Positions 33,543 to 45,856 of a DNA stretch of 64,000 nucleotides are shown here, in pieces. The stretch spans positions 172,691,146 through 172,755,145 of the forward strand of contig NC_133386.1 of the NCBI RefSeq assembly GCF_047511655.1. The letters are read 5' to 3'. The notes under the pieces are model-generated. The model had not been told where the DNA came from. It searched no databases and was given only the letters and a program-made list of their open reading frames with translations. This stretch comes from Castor canadensis. Lineage: Eukaryota > Chordata > Mammalia > Rodentia > Castoridae. A program made the translations under genes and the position numbers. How positions within the stretch are numbered: the first letter of the stretch is position 1; each line of letters starts with the position of its first letter.

Positions 33543-36500
33543 ATATGGTGTAAATTGCTCTATGGTGCTTGGGGTACCACACACCATTTCTTAATTTTTC
33601 TAAATTCAGTGAAATCTTGTCCTAGGTGTTGCCACTCACCAGAGGCTGGAGATTTGGCACTTGTCAGTGATTGTGTTCCCTCTTCCTCCCATAGATTCTG
33701 TCAGGATTTCTGGGTGCCTGTCTGGTTAGTGGATTTTTTATTGCTTTTTGCTCCAAATATTTGCCTAGTGTTGGACCTTCTTGTTGTCCAAACTCTCTTA
33801 ATTCCTGCACCCACCCCAATCAATTACCTTTTGTCTGCATTTAATAGTAATTTTCAAGGGTTGGGAGAGAAGCCACTCTGCCCCATTCCTCAGTTGGGTT
33901 GGTGGGAAAGTGTTGTCTATGGACTAAACACCATACTACATAAGGAAACAGCAACAGTAACTTAAAATCCCCTGGGTTCATTGGCAGCCGTTCTCTTTCT
34001 AGCTTGCAGACCTTGTGGACACTCTGTAAGAGGGCTGCAGCAGCAGGACCCTCAGCCCCTGCTCCTCCTGGCTGCTTCTGGTCTCCAGGCTTCTGTGTCT
34101 GGCCGGTGGGCTGAACCGACACAAATAAAGATGGTGTCCAGCCCTAGCAAACCCTTGTTTCTTGTTGGACTTTCAGCAAACGATTCTAGCTGGCTTCACT
34201 GGGAGGGAATGCTGTCTTCCTGCCCGTTCACTTCCCCGCAGCTAAATGCAGCCTTCTGGAGAGGGCTTGCTGTCTGGTCTCACTGTTATTGAAGGCTGTG
34301 GCTGGGTTTGTAGACAGTTTCTCAGGAAAGCTTCCTGTTCACCCTTTGAAACCTGGCTAGTGAGTCTCTGTTCTAGAAAACCCATCGCAGAGTTAACCTC
34401 CAGCTTTTAACCAGCAGTCTCTACATCACACTTGTTCATGTTGAATGTAACACACAGGATTGTAGTTTATTTAATTTTGTTCCCTCCCCTTGAATGGTTA
34501 TAAACCTAGATGATTATAAGCATAGCCTAAGTGCTTTACAATATATACTTTTTAATTATTTTAAAATCTGGGATCTTTCAAACATAAAAGAACTGAGAAT
34601 ACTATAACAAATGCTGGTTTTAACCTTCTCTATTTAAATTCAGATTTTCTTTTAAAAAGAAAAATGTGTTGGGGATGCAGTCATAGACTTCCTTCATCCC
34701 ATTACCTTCTGTCCCACTGTCTTCAAATTGGCATGCATCTTTTCTGTTCGTGTTTTAAAACATTTGTTACTTCCATGCCATTTATAGCCAATGTGTAGTA
34801 TTTGAAGTATGGTGCATGCTAGTCAATGCTATGATTTGCAGTTGACTTTTCATTTACTCTTGTAGTTTTGAGGCCAGATTGTTGCTACATATAGTTGATC
34901 ACAACTGTTGTAGAGTGTTCATTGCATGACTATAGTACAGTTTGTTTATTCACCTATTAGGGTTATTTGGGTTATTAACTTATTTGGTTTATTACAGTGA
35001 CTAGCCACCCCACAGAGAAAATACCGGGCATAACAGCAGAACTTTTTCTCAAAGTTGAGTTGCTGATCAAAGAGTCTGTACATTTCCAAGCTGAGTAGTA
35101 TTGTTGACTTCTCTGTGACATGGTCCCATGAACTGAGAATGCTTTTAGTGGGTAATAAGGACCCCTCTTTCCCCACATCTCTGCCACCATTTGGAATTCG
35201 GAGTACTTAATTAGTTCCCCCCAAGGTGCAAAGTGGTGACTTGCTGTGGCTTTAGTTTTCCTTCCCCTGATTTCTAGTGGGGGGGATTCGGTAGGCTGAG
35301 GGCAGGTGTGACCCTTGAAGTGGATCCCCAAGACCATCCGGCACAGGCAGCTGGAAGGTTCTTGTTCCAGTGTTAGTGTGGCAAGACTTTCTGGGCCCAG
35401 ACTCTGGCCCTCAGGGCTGGGTGGTAAGGTCTGATTAGCCACAGAGGAGAGTGTTGGCCTGTTGTGTGAATTTTGGGTACCCTTGCTTCAGTAGGTAGGA
35501 GGCAACAAGGCACGGTTCTGTGCTTCTCCTTCCTGTTTGTGTCTCACTCCGTACTAAGTGTGCACCCTGTGCGAAAAATTCACCACGCCAAGCAGTGGGA
35601 GCCTTTTGCTGGGCTTTCCTTCCCATGGAGGCCGCCTTGTGACCTAGATGGTCTGGTTCAGATCCTGGCTGTGAGGATCTCAGCCTCTCCTGAACCACTC
35701 TGCCTCAGAGGGTGCTTTTCCTGTAGATTAAATATGGGGCTCTCGGCATTCTCGGGGAGAGGAGATGAGAATGTGCAGGTAAGGTGCTTAGCCTAGTGCC
35801 TGGCGCTTACTGAGCCCTTGTCACATGGCAACTAATTCAAGCTCTGAGATTGGCTTTGAGGGTGGGGACGCCATTTCCCTCAGAACCTCCAGTTACGGCA
35901 TAGAGCAGGTACTCGGAAAAGGTTTGTTGAATGACTTCATGACTTTCCACTTTGTGCTGACTCACTTGTGCTTCAGTTTGTATAGCTGGCCACGTTAAAG
36001 CTTTTGAATTTTATTCTAAGAGCACTGAGAATATTCTTAAACCAGGGAATACTGAGATCCCATTTGTGGTCTTAAAAGAGACATGAGGACTATTAATCCA
36101 TCTAAAAATTTCATTCTTGAAATTTCTAATTGGCAGCCATGAACTTGAAAATCAGTTTTTGAGACTCCTCATTTTCACGTTGACTTTTAAAAACGTATTG
36201 CTCCTATTTTCACTCTCCCTGAAATGTTGAACAAAATATATTCAAATGGCTCTTTTCCCTTTGGTGGCTCTAAATTCCTCAGCGTTTTGGAGTTTGGAGT
36301 TGACCTTGTCCATGACCTCTGGAAGACATTCTCTTTCATGATCTAGGACCCATTGCAGGGCTAGTGCTCAGTAAGATTCTGGAAGCAGTCCTGAGAATTC
36401 ATGATACATTACGGCTTTTGCTCAAATGGTTCATCGCAGTCTGTTTTTGTCTCTATCGAAAGTCCTTTTTTCCATCCTAACTTTTGGATTGAAGAGGACT

Positions 36501-37440
36501 CCCCACTCTGGGGCCATTGTGACGATGAAGATGGTAACTTTCTATGTGCTGGTTCTATGCTGGCTTTCAGGGTGCTGAGCAGCTGCTCGTGGGAGGCTCC
36601 AAGTTTCCTGGGCTTTCTGGAGCTCCAGAACACAAGTCCTTATAGTACATTACAGAGCTTTGGAGAATTTTGAAATAGAAATGTCCTTTCTCTAAGAATA
36701 TTGACGGGAAGACATGCTGTTGACTGTCTTGTGCAAATTTCATAGACTTGAGAGATGGAGGATGGGAGCAGAATGGAAAGAAGGGAAAACCTCTGCAGAC
36801 TCTAGTTATGTGCGTACATACACAGGGCACCATGAAAAGGACATTGAGTGGATTAAGAACCCAGCGTGGGTGGGGAATGAAGCAGGGTGAAGGGCTGGCT
36901 TTGTAGAGTAAATAAGTGCCAGTGGTGCTCTGAGTGAAGACACGGAAATAGTGTAGTTAAGACTCAATCAGATCAAAGCAATACAGTGATGAGGAGGGGA
37001 CAAAGTAGAGTCATAAAGTGACAGGCGTCAGAACTGGGGTGCAAAGTCTGGAACCCCAAGGACAGCACATTCAATCCCCTTGGCTTTGAGTTTTAGTTAC
37101 TACCCACTTACATACCTGAGACCGTGGTATGAACGTATTTGCATATGTGTGTGTACCACATACAAATATGCCAGCCTTGGTCTTAGGAAGAACTTCAGCG
37201 TTGGAAATAAGAGGTCTTCACACTGTGTCGCTTATTTATCATCTGTTGTCAAATGGCCTATGTGGAATTATGTCACTGGTGTTTTAGAACAATTACTTAC
37301 TGTTCCCTTACTTGTAAGGCAATGCAGTAGGTGTGGTTGGAGTACAGTTTTCCTTTTGTTAATGGCAATGGTGCAGTCTCTGGTTAGAAGATTTCCAAAT
37401 TCTTTGTATCCCACATGGAAGAATCCATGGCAGGACATGT
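33543..37440 (+). other. LDLRAD3: Intron 1, mostly unclassified
   Basis: The segment 35780-35940 (gtgcctggcgcttactgagcc ... gagcaggtactcggaaaaggtttgttgaatgac) is MIR-like in antisense. I recognise nothing else with confidence. Long open frames on both strands at 33.5-35.7 kb have no domain and overlap each other. Confidence 0.45.
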
Positions 37441-37444
37441 GGGT

Positions 37445-37850
37445 GTAAATGGAGTTTATTAAAGGTTGGGGAGGGGAATTACAAAAGGGGGAATGGTGGG
37501 ACCAGTTGGAAGCTGGAAGCAGAGAGAGAGTGAGTCTTTCTCTTTTCCAGGTGCTTTTAAAACTTATGCTAGCCTATGGGAAGGGAAGAACCTGGTGATT
37601 CCCAACCAATAATTGATGAGTGGGGGTGGGAGGCTCTGGGCGATCCCTGGGCCAGGTGAGGGTGGTTTGAGTTGTCCTTGAGTTAGGCTGTGAGTAACCT
37701 ACGCACATCTGCAAGTGAAGAGAAGATTCCGAGAAAGAAGGGACTGTTCAACCTGAAACTGTTCAACCTGAAATACAATATCAAGTCATGTATGTCTTAA
37801 CAGTCCCAAACTTTCCCTAATTCTTGCCTGCATTACCCTGACTTTACGTA
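37445..37850 (-). mobile_element. Possible solitary LTR, antisense
   Basis: Read on the minus strand, the block has a TATA-like element (gttttaaaagc near 37553-37565), an AATAAA signal about 95 bases downstream (plus tttatt at 37456-37461), C-rich leader-like sequence before them and a compact length of about 400 bp, like a solo retroviral LTR. I do not recognise the family and could not define TG...CA ends or a target duplication, so this is tentative. Confidence 0.35.
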
Positions 37851-39204
37851 ATGCAGACTTTGTCAAGAAAGGGACTGTGCTCATGGGTCTCAGAGGAGGT
37901 GCTGTACAGTACGTGCTGAGTGAGTTGCAATTCCATGACAGCCTGGGGTGAGTCCCAGGGGTGGGACAGTGTATGATGTGGATGTAGTGAGCTACAAGTA
38001 TTATTTTGTTGGGAGCAGAGGCAGCAGGAGAGGAAAAGCTAGAAAGAGAACGTACTCTACTGTGAATACTCCTCCCACCAACAGTGTCCCTTTCCTGGGC
38101 ACTTTGTCCTGGGCCTACAGAAAGTGATGAGTGTCCTGAAGATCCCTAAGAGGAAGGGACTGTCATGATCACAGTGTGGCCCAGCAGGTGGCCTAGGCGC
38201 AGAGAAACTCAGCAACTTGTCTGACCTTGGGCAAGGTCTAGGCTGTGTGCCTTTGACTTTTCCAGCCTCCACCCCTGCTCTGTGCTGGGGGGTGATGAGG
38301 GCAGCAGAGAAGGGCTGAGTCTGGGTGGTGGGCGATATAGGTGTTGGGAAGCCTCTGCTTTGACTGGTGCTCTATTCAGAAAGTCCGAGGTTGGCCTTCC
38401 TGGGGGAGGCCCTGGGTGTGACAGGGGCCTGGCCTCAGTTATCACATGCCCAGCTGCAGGCAAGGGAGGGGGTGGGGGCTGAATCTGGAGACCTGTGTGA
38501 GCAATTTCTTTTGCATGGGGAGAATAGAGGCTGCTCTCAGAAATAAACTGGGCTTGAGAAATTGGACTGAGGAAGAAGTAGAGTCAGCTAAATGAAACTG
38601 ATTCACACAATCCTGCCATTCCCAGACTTGGGTATTAAAAAAGAGAACTAAAGAAACTCAAAGAGTTGGGCTCCTGATGTTGGGTCACCTACTTCTATTT
38701 GTCAAATGAGACAATGAAAAAAATTACCCTCTATTATAGCATCACCATTTTATAAAAGAAGTCACGTTTATATAAAAATGCAGCAGTGGCTCATCCTGGG
38801 AGTAAAGGCCAGTCCTTCTGGTGGAATACACTCAGGTCTAAGGCAGGCTTGTGGCATTCATTCCTTCATTTTCTCCTCTTGTTGCTGACCAGAGATGGGG
38901 TCAGGGATCAGGGTATTCTTATACCACGCCTTTTGGCCCAGCTGGTAGAGACTGTTCTGTCCGGAGGCCTAGTGAGGTGGGAGGTTGTGGGTAATTGTTT
39001 TTCAGGTCTGTGGGTAGTTGGAATTTAGGGAACCGTTTTCTAGGGCAGAGGAAGGGGTGGTCCCTGTGGAGATAGGAGTGAGTGAAAAATGCTGGAGAGA
39101 GGAGAGAGCGGATAGAGACTGGGGTGGTTGGAACACTAACTTAGCGGTTGCCAGGTGTGCACTTGGAGGGAAATAACCCTGAACTCTCATACAGTGTCTT
39201 TGGG
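37851..39204 (+). other. LDLRAD3: Intron 1, unclassified
   Basis: A somewhat GC-richer stretch lies at 38200-38490 but it is CpG-poor and not a promoter-type island. No exon or known repeat is recognised. Confidence 0.45.
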
Positions 39205-39261
39205 GGCAGAACCAGTATTATTCCATTTTACAGATGGAAACTCAAGCTTGGGGTATTTAGT

Positions 39262-39356
39262 TGGAAGGGCTTGGGAGCATGGCTTATGTAGCAAAGTGTT
39301 TGCCTAGCAAGTGCAAGGCTGAGTTCATCCCCAGTACTACCAGGAAAAAAAAAATA
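39262..39356 (+). repeat. tRNA-like SINE (tail-only form) next to a MIR fragment
   Basis: gggagcatggcttatgtagcaaagtgtttgcctagcaag ... gctgagttcatccccagtactacc plus an A tail is a diverged tail-only copy. The preceding ccattttacagatggaaactcaagcttgggg (39220-39255) is MIR-like, so the SINE probably inserted into a MIR. Confidence 0.75.
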
Positions 39357-40734
39357 GACAACCAAGTTGTGGAGCTAGGGTTCCAGCCAAGTCTGTCCCA
39401 GTGTCCCAGTCTCTGAACCCCTAACTCTAGGACGATGTGCTGTCCTGGAACTTTTTAAAGACCTGTTTACTTTATTTAGAGTTGCGTCAGTGATGTGTCC
39501 AGGCCTTTTTGTTTTTGATTGTTTTGTGACTCTGTGACTATTTCAGTTGGTTTTGTTCCCCGTGTGTGGCCCCATCACTTAGTAGTAACTGGCAGTGGGA
39601 CTCTATCCTGTATACATCTCCATTTGATGACTTTTCCCGCCGAGTGCCTCTGAGGGGCACAGCTCAGCCACTTGCGCTTACGTGCAGGTCTTGATGGTGG
39701 AATCTGTGTGCCTTTTTGGGTGGGTTGGTTAAACCTGGGAGCGCTCCTGCTTTCTTCCCCTTGGGTCAGAGAGAGGGAAGGAGACGCCAAGGCTGCTGGT
39801 GTAGCCAGGCTCTGACCCGGGCCCTGCTTTGTTGGTGGAGCTCTCCTCTCCCTCAACCATCTATGCTTCTCTGCTCCAGTTGGCGTGGACCCCAGGAGGC
39901 CTCCCTGAAGACCCCTAATGGAATCTTTGAACAGCTGCCCGAGGACGCTTTTCAGATTTCCAGCCATTTTTCTCCGGTAATGGAAGCTCTGACTGACTAG
40001 TTGGTTAATGGGTCCCAGGTTCTCCCAGACCACTTAACTTCCTAATTTTTAAGCATTATCCATGAAGAAATTCACTCTGCAGAAACTGAAGACTTCATGA
40101 GCTCAGTCAAAGTCGTCCTCAGGGTGTGGGTAGCAGCTTTGATGGTTGTGATGGGTGTTTTGGGCTCCAGTGCTGGGAGAATGGGGAGAAGGCTCTCCCT
40201 GGGATTTTTTAATCACTTCTTTGGCTGTGCATCCTGCCTGGCTCTCCTGGGAGCCAGTGTGAGGCTGCTCAGGGCTTTGTGTCTCCATGTGGCCTGTGCT
40301 GCCAGTATGGCTTTGTCTCTAGAAGTTTTCACTCTGGCACGCAGCCAGCTGGTGGAACCAGATGTGCACACCTGTAATAAACCCTCTCTGCTTTCACAGT
40401 GGCCTGTGGGCTTCCTTCGTGGCAGAACCAGCTTCTCCAGGGAGGAGGAGCTTTTTCAGAGACCCACTGATAAAATATTTACATCATTCACTTTACCAAG
40501 CCCCAGCTTGTTTGTTTTAAAAGTCTTAACAACACAACTGCCATGAGGATGCCAGCTTGTTAGTTTTTGGGTTCTTGTGCCTGTTTTTGTTTTTAGGGGG
40601 CCTGGTCTTCTGGGAGAGAAGAGGCTATGTGAGGTGAAACTGTTCTGTGTGTGCCAGCAGGCCCCAGGAACTGTCCTTATCACTTGGGGGCAATTATCTC
40701 TTAATCCATTCTGAGTCTTGTAGGTAAGGGGAGT
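39357..40734 (+). other. LDLRAD3: Intron 1, unclassified
   Basis: No transposon or exon is recognised. The open frame at 40097-40546 looks superficially hydrophobic but has no domain match I know and no conserved splice context, so I treat it as chance. Confidence 0.4.
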
Positions 40735-41412
40735 TCTTTGAATTGTGGCCCCCCAGAAAAGATATGTCCCGACTCTAGTCCTTAGGATCAGTGAATGTGA
40801 CCTTTTTTTGGGAATGGCCCTTAGTAGATGTAACTAGTTAAGATAATCCTACTGGCTTAGCATGGGCCCCATATCCGGTGACATGTCTTTTTATCTGTTT
40901 TTTTTTTTTTTTTGGGCAGCACTGGGGTTTGAACTCAGGGCTTTGTACTTGCTAGGCAGGTGCTCTACTACTTGAGCCACCCCCCTTTGTCCTGCCTTTT
41001 TTTGTTTAGTTATTTTGCAGATTTGCTTTTTGCTGGGGGCTGACCTTGGACCTCCATCCTCCTACTTAACACCTGTTGAGCAGCTGGGACCATGAGTGTA
41101 TACCACCATGTTGAGATGGGCGCGCGGCGGGGGCGGGGCGGTCTCTATAACTTTCTGCCCCAGCTGTTCCTTCTGGGGTTACAAGTGTAAGCCACTGCAT
41201 CACAGAGGGAAGATACCATGTGAAGATAGAAATTGGGGTGGGGCACATACAAGCTGATGAATGCCCAGCATCACTAGTAAGGAAGGAGTTACCCTCAGAG
41301 TTTCCAGAGGAATCATGGCCTTGCCGACAATGTGTCTTTGAACTCCAGAATGGTCCTGTTCTTTTAAGCCACTCTGCTGCTTTTAATTGTCATGGAAGCC
41401 CCCGGAAATAAT
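40735..41412 (+). mobile_element. MaLR/MLT-type LTR relic, split by a SINE
   Basis: The left part (tgaattgtggccccccagaaaagatatgtcc ... gtgaatgtgacc ... gtaactagttaagataatcc) and right part (agagggaagataccatgtgaag ... agtttccagaggaatcatggccttgccgac ... ttttaagccactctgc) follow MLT1-type order. Confidence 0.75.
40898..41201 (-). repeat. Antisense trimeric SINE with GC-rich internal expansion
   Basis: A T run is followed by the tRNA-like unit (cactggggtttgaactcagggctttgtacttgctaggcaggtgctctac), then 7SL-like units. At 41118-41141, where other copies read gagatggggtctcac, this copy has gggcgcgcggcgggggcggggcgg. Confidence 0.85.
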
Positions 41413-42074
41413 ACAGTAGGAATTACCTAGAAGGACATTGACCCCAATCTGCAGATGAGCAAGTCATGGCTCAGTAGAGTCAAACACTTTGCCCCAGTGT
41501 GGAGACAGACAGATGAGGGTGCCTGGTGGGGCTGCCATTTCTGTACTCTCATTTGCATTGCTGAGTGGGCATGGCGGTGGCTTCTTCATGCTGGTTATCT
41601 AGGGCACCTTAATGAGCAGTGCGGGCTCACAGGGAGGGCACAAGTGCAGTGTAGATTGGTTTCAGATCCTAGATTCAGCCCTGCACTTCTGGGGAGCACT
41701 TGGTTTTGCTGAGAGAACACAGGCCTGGCACCTTCTGTGCAGCAGGTCTGTGTGTGAGGTGGAGACTCAATGCTGTATCTCCCCCCTGGTGAGGCGCATG
41801 ATCAAGCCACTAAGCCCCATGCTACAGAGGGGTTAGCAGCCTGGCTTGAATCTGTCTGTGGTTGAGAAAGAGGTGATAACAAAAGGAGCCATTTCTTCCT
41901 AGTCCCTGTAGTCCTGTCTCTACCCTTACCCCCATCTGAACTCTCCTCCCACCTGCCCCACATTCCAGTTGGGAGGGACAGAAGTTGGTAGGCTCCTGTT
42001 TTGGAAAGGGTATATTTTAAGGGCCTTGGGTACACTTGTGGGAAGATTTTATTGAGGGGAGTGACATGACCCAG

Positions 42075-42415
42075 TGGACTGAATTGTGGCCCTCAGATTC
42101 ATGTTGACTCAGAATATTATTCTGTTTGGAGACAGAACCTTTAAAGAGGCTCTTCAGGTAAAATGAGGTCCTGTTGGTGGGCCCTAATCCAGCCTAACTG
42201 GTGTCTTTGTAAAAGGAAATTTAGGCATACTGAGAGACACCAGGGGGGCTTGCCCAGTGTGTGAGGACACAGCCCAGCAGGGAGGCCTCAGGAGAAACCG
42301 ACCCTGCCCACACCTTGGACTTCCAGTGTCCTGACTATGAGAAAATAAATTTCTGTTGTTCTAGGCACCCAGTCTGTGGCATTTTGAATCCAGCAGCAGA
42401 GAGGTTTGGCTAGGG
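42075..42415 (+). mobile_element. MaLR/MLT-type LTR relic
   Basis: gactgaattgtggccctcagattcatgttgac ... gtgggccctaatccagcctaactggtgtctttgtaaaagg ... gactatgagaaaataaatttctgttgttctaggcacccag contains the AATAAA-containing MLT1-type 3' end. Confidence 0.8.
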
Positions 42416-42837
42416 CACTCACATTACAGGAACAGAGTCTGTAGGACCTTGAATGGATTATTGCAGTGGGAAAGAAATCCAGGAAGACTCCAGTTTCTGC
42501 TTGATGGGTGATGTCTCCATTCCCTGGGAGTCAAGGACACTGGAGAAGCAGGAGCTGGGTTTTGTATCAGGAGCTTGGCTGCGAAACCTGGGCAGGGATC
42601 TGGAAAGAACATGTGTCTCCATGACAGGCAAGCCACAGGTGCTAATGAGAGGCACCGTGGAGGGCAGGTGAGCTATGTTGAGCATCGTGCAACTCCAGCA
42701 GCTTAGGCATTGAGAAGGGGTTTCCCACAGCACCGTGACAAGAAACTGCAGGGAAATACTGCAGGAAGGTGTCAAGATGTGGGCTGGGGTGGATGGAGAC
42801 AGGGGACTAGGATGTGGAGGATGCACAGGGTGTGTCT

Positions 42838-43056
42838 TTTTTTTTTTTGAGATGGGGAGGGTGCTGGGGACTGAACCCAGGACTTCGGGCTATACTCCTG
42901 AGCTATATCCTTTGCCCTTGGTTTTTTGAGGCAGAAGCTCACTATGTAACTCAAGGCCTTGAACTTATTATATAACCCAGGCTGGCCTTGAACTTGTGAT
43001 CCTCCTGCTTCTGTCTCCCGAGGGCTGGGAGTGTGTGCCACCACATCTGGTTCCAC
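42838..43056 (-). repeat. Antisense B1-like SINE, divergent form
   Basis: A T run is followed by ggtgctggggactgaacccaggacttcgggc and then ttgaggcagaagctcactatgtaactcaagg ... ggctggccttgaacttgtgatcctcctgcttctgtctcccgagggctgggagtgtgtgccacc. The wording is closer to rodent B1/ID than to the other copies here, so it is a different or older subfamily. Confidence 0.75.
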
Positions 43057-43344
43057 AGGGAAAGTCTTAAGAGTGGGAGAGTGGAGGCCCGAGGAGCCAT
43101 AGTGGCTTAACCATTATTTTAATGGCTGGGTTTGGAATTGTTAGTAAATACAAGGACACAAAGTTTGAAAGAGAATACAGGGAAGCTGTAGTTCCTTCTG
43201 TCACCCCTGCTGCCTGCCTGTCCAGTTGACCAGTATGCGTGAGTGAAAGAGAGAGAAGACAGAGTATAAATTTATCTTATTTACAGAACTCATAGTGTAG
43301 CATGCATATTGTAGTACAAATAGTATGTATATATTAATTTGAAT

Positions 43345-43855
43345 TTTTATTGTTTTGGAAAGGAAATAACGACCAGATGGTCAGTATTTAAAACATATAC
43401 AGAGCACACAGTGAAAAGCCTCCTGTGATCTTGGCCTGTCCTTGTTCCTTCTTGAGGGCATCTCCATTTTGTTTTGGTTATTTTTGTTATTCTTATTTAC
43501 CAAATGGATCAGAGATCTGTCTGTGAGAACAGAAAGAGATTCTGCATGCTGTTTTTAGGGTTCGTGTTTCTGTTATATGTATGGACCCTAAATCATTTAC
43601 CAGCCTCCTGTTGGTACACAGGTTGCTTTGCATCTTTCTTGTGACAGGCAATGGGGATCATCTTACCCATCTGTCATTCTGAATATCTCTAGAAGTGGAA
43701 TTGTATCAATGAATCAAGTGCTTTTGTAATTTTGAGAGTTGCTGCCTGATTGTCTTTTTGAGAAGCTGTAGCAATTTATTCCCTATCAACACTCTGTGGG
43801 CTGTGAGTTTTCCTGCTTGCTTTCTAATCTACTGTGTTACCATGTTTTTATCTCT
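43345..43855 (-). repeat. Ancient L1 relic, antisense
   Basis: ctgaatatctctagaagtggaattgtatcaatgaatcaagtgc ... gagagttgctgcctgattgtctttttgagaag ... ccctatcaacactctgtggg is the antisense of a mammalian-wide L1 3' region. Its coding capacity is gone. Confidence 0.6.
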
Positions 43856-44063
43856 CTTGACTTCTCACTATATTTCTGTCTCTATTATAATGAGGGAGTA
43901 CCTTTTCAGATGGGTGAGAACCACTGTAGCTTCTTTTCTGTAAACTGTTTCCCTTCCTTTTTTCTATTTAGTAGTGATCATTTTTCTTCCTGATTTGCAG
44001 AAGCTCCTTAAAGAATAAGGGAATTAGCTCTTTGTGACACAAGTTGCAAATAATATTTTCCCT

Positions 44064-44152
44064 TTTTTTTGGTTTGGTGGTACCTGAATTTGAACCCAGG
44101 GCTTCATGCTTGCTAGGCAGGCACTCTACCACTTGAGCCCCTCTGCCAGCCC
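44064..44152 (-). repeat. Antisense tRNA-like SINE (tail-only) with 12-bp target-site duplication
   Basis: tacctgaatttgaacccagggcttcatgcttgctaggcaggcactctaccacttgagcccctctgccagccc is the tRNA-like unit alone. The word aatattttccct flanks it at 44052-44063 and 44153-44164, which shows that the tail-only form mobilised on its own. Confidence 0.9.
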
Positions 44153-44339
44153 AATATTTTCCCTCTTTAGTTAGATGGATCAGTCCTTTTTCCATGCCTT
44201 CTGGGCTTCACATCACATTTAAGAAGGTCTTCCTTCTCCCAAATTGCATATTAAAAAGTTTATGTTTTCTCCTTTGATTTGTTTCCCATATTTAAATTTT
44301 TCATCCATGGAAATTATCGTGGTGTTGTACGTGAGGGAC

Positions 44340-44552
44340 CCCAAAAAATTTTTGGTGGTTCTCGGGTTTGAACCCGGGGCTTTGTGCTTGCTAGGCAAGT
44401 ACTCTACTACTTGCCACACGCTTCAGTCCTCTTTGCTTATAGTTTCTTTTTCAGATAGAGTCTTTTGTTTTTGTCCTTGGACTTTGATTCTCCTATCTGT
44501 ACCTCTGAATAGCTGGGATTATAGATTTGCACCACCATACCCAACCTCAGTG
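44340..44552 (-). repeat. Antisense dimeric SINE, degraded
   Basis: ggtggttctcgggtttgaacccggggctttgtgcttgctaggcaag is the tRNA-like part; ttcagatagagtctttt ... gaatagctgggattatagatttgcaccaccatacccaacc is the 7SL-like part. Confidence 0.8.
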
Positions 44553-44639
44553 TTTTTTTTTTCCAACCAGCTACCTAGTTGTTCTGATCATTTATTGAAT
44601 AGCCCATTCTTGCTTACTGACTTGACATGTACTCATTTT

Positions 44640-45115
44640 CTGTTGCTGTGTAACAGTGTCTTAAAACACTGACAGTATCTTAAAATAGCACACATTAATT
44701 GTCTTGTGGTTTTTGTGGGTCAGGAGTCTGGGCACTGCTTAGTTAGGTTCTGTGTAGCTATAGTTCAAGGTGTTGGCTGGGCTGTAGTCTCATCTGAGGC
44801 TGTACTGGAGAAGGGCTCACTTCCAACCTATGACTACTGTTAGAATTAATTTTCTTGCAGGAAGTCAGATTCATGGCCTCATTTTCTTGCTAGCTGTCAC
44901 TGGAGGCCACTCTCTTCCTTGTTACATGAATCTCCAGCATGGCCTCTTGTTTCATCCAGTTAGCAAGAAGAGAGGACTCTGGCATGGTGAGAGCTACAGT
45001 AAGCTCTGGTCACCTTTGTCTTATTCTGTGGGTTAAAAGGAAGTCACTGGTCTCACCCACCTTCATAGGAAGATCACCAAAAGCCATGACACCAGGAGGT
45101 GGCAGCCACTGAGGA
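44640..45115. repeat. LTR-like interspersed repeat relic
   Basis: attttctgttgctgtgtaacagtgtc ... gtgggtcaggagtctgggcactgcttagttagg ... gctgtagtctcatctgaggctgtactggagaaggg matches an old repeat remembered as LTR-type and shared with 19565-19905. The family name is uncertain. Confidence 0.55.
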
Positions 45116-45119
45116 TCCT

Positions 45120-45856
45120 TAAGAATCTATTTGCTACCCTACCTATGTTATAGTTTAACTGTCTGTATTTTAACCTATTTCTGTTACCCCACCAACTCTG
45201 TGTTAAGTGAGAGAGGAGGAGAAGCCTACTAAGAGACGGGAAGTAGGTGCCACCAAGCTCTGCTCATATTTCCTGCCTCCCTGGACTGGGAGCCTCGCTC
45301 TGGCCTACTGTGGTCTTCATTCACCAAGATCTTCTGGCAGCTGGTTTCATCCTTTGGGTGAACTTAACCAAATGCGGACTTCACATTTCCAGACAAAGAT
45401 AGCTCAGTGGGCATGGTGGAAGTTTGAGCCTTGCTTCCAGGCACTTGGCCTTGAAATTCTGTGTTTTATTAGGGGTTGTGATCGTATTGATAAATAAGGC
45501 TTTCTGGATGCACCACTGCCTGGAAGTGAAAGCGAGTGTATTGCCACTACTTGAACACGGTATCCCAGCAGAACGCAGTAATAGGATAAGCTGTGGGGCG
45601 CCTGAGGTGTTGATGGATCAGTGCCAGTTCACCTCCCTGAAGCATGAGAACAAGCGTCTAGAAGGGTGGGAATTCTGGCAACTGTATTCTACCCATTTTT
45701 GTTGTGTCTACATTTCCGTAACTCAGTTTTGTATCCCATAATTTGAGGCCAAAAGAAAAAAAAAAGCCCCCATTCTCTTTCCCAAAAGTCATTATGGATT
45801 GATTGACCTGTCAAGATTAGAGAATTTAAACTCTAATAAAAAATGGTGGGTTTTGC
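45120..45856 (+). other. LDLRAD3: Intron 1, unclassified
   Basis: Two overlapping open frames (45207-45497 and 45424-45741) show no domain I know. No repeat is recognised. Confidence 0.4.

Noticed and set aside
33468-33965. 165-codon open frame on the plus strand
   Set aside because: Its start is the TG/TCTG microsatellite and the rest shows no domain or splice context.
34975-35442. 155-codon minus-strand open frame
   Set aside because: No recognisable domain, low-information composition and overlapping open frames on the other strand. Best treated as chance.
38200-38490. GC-rich stretch as a second promoter
   Set aside because: It is G-rich but CpG-poor and lacks GC-box clustering, unlike the island at 21.5-22.25 kb.
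40097-40546. 149-codon plus-strand frame that looks hydrophobic
   Set aside because: Superficially membrane-like, but without a known family, conserved context or promoter. The opposite strand is also open.
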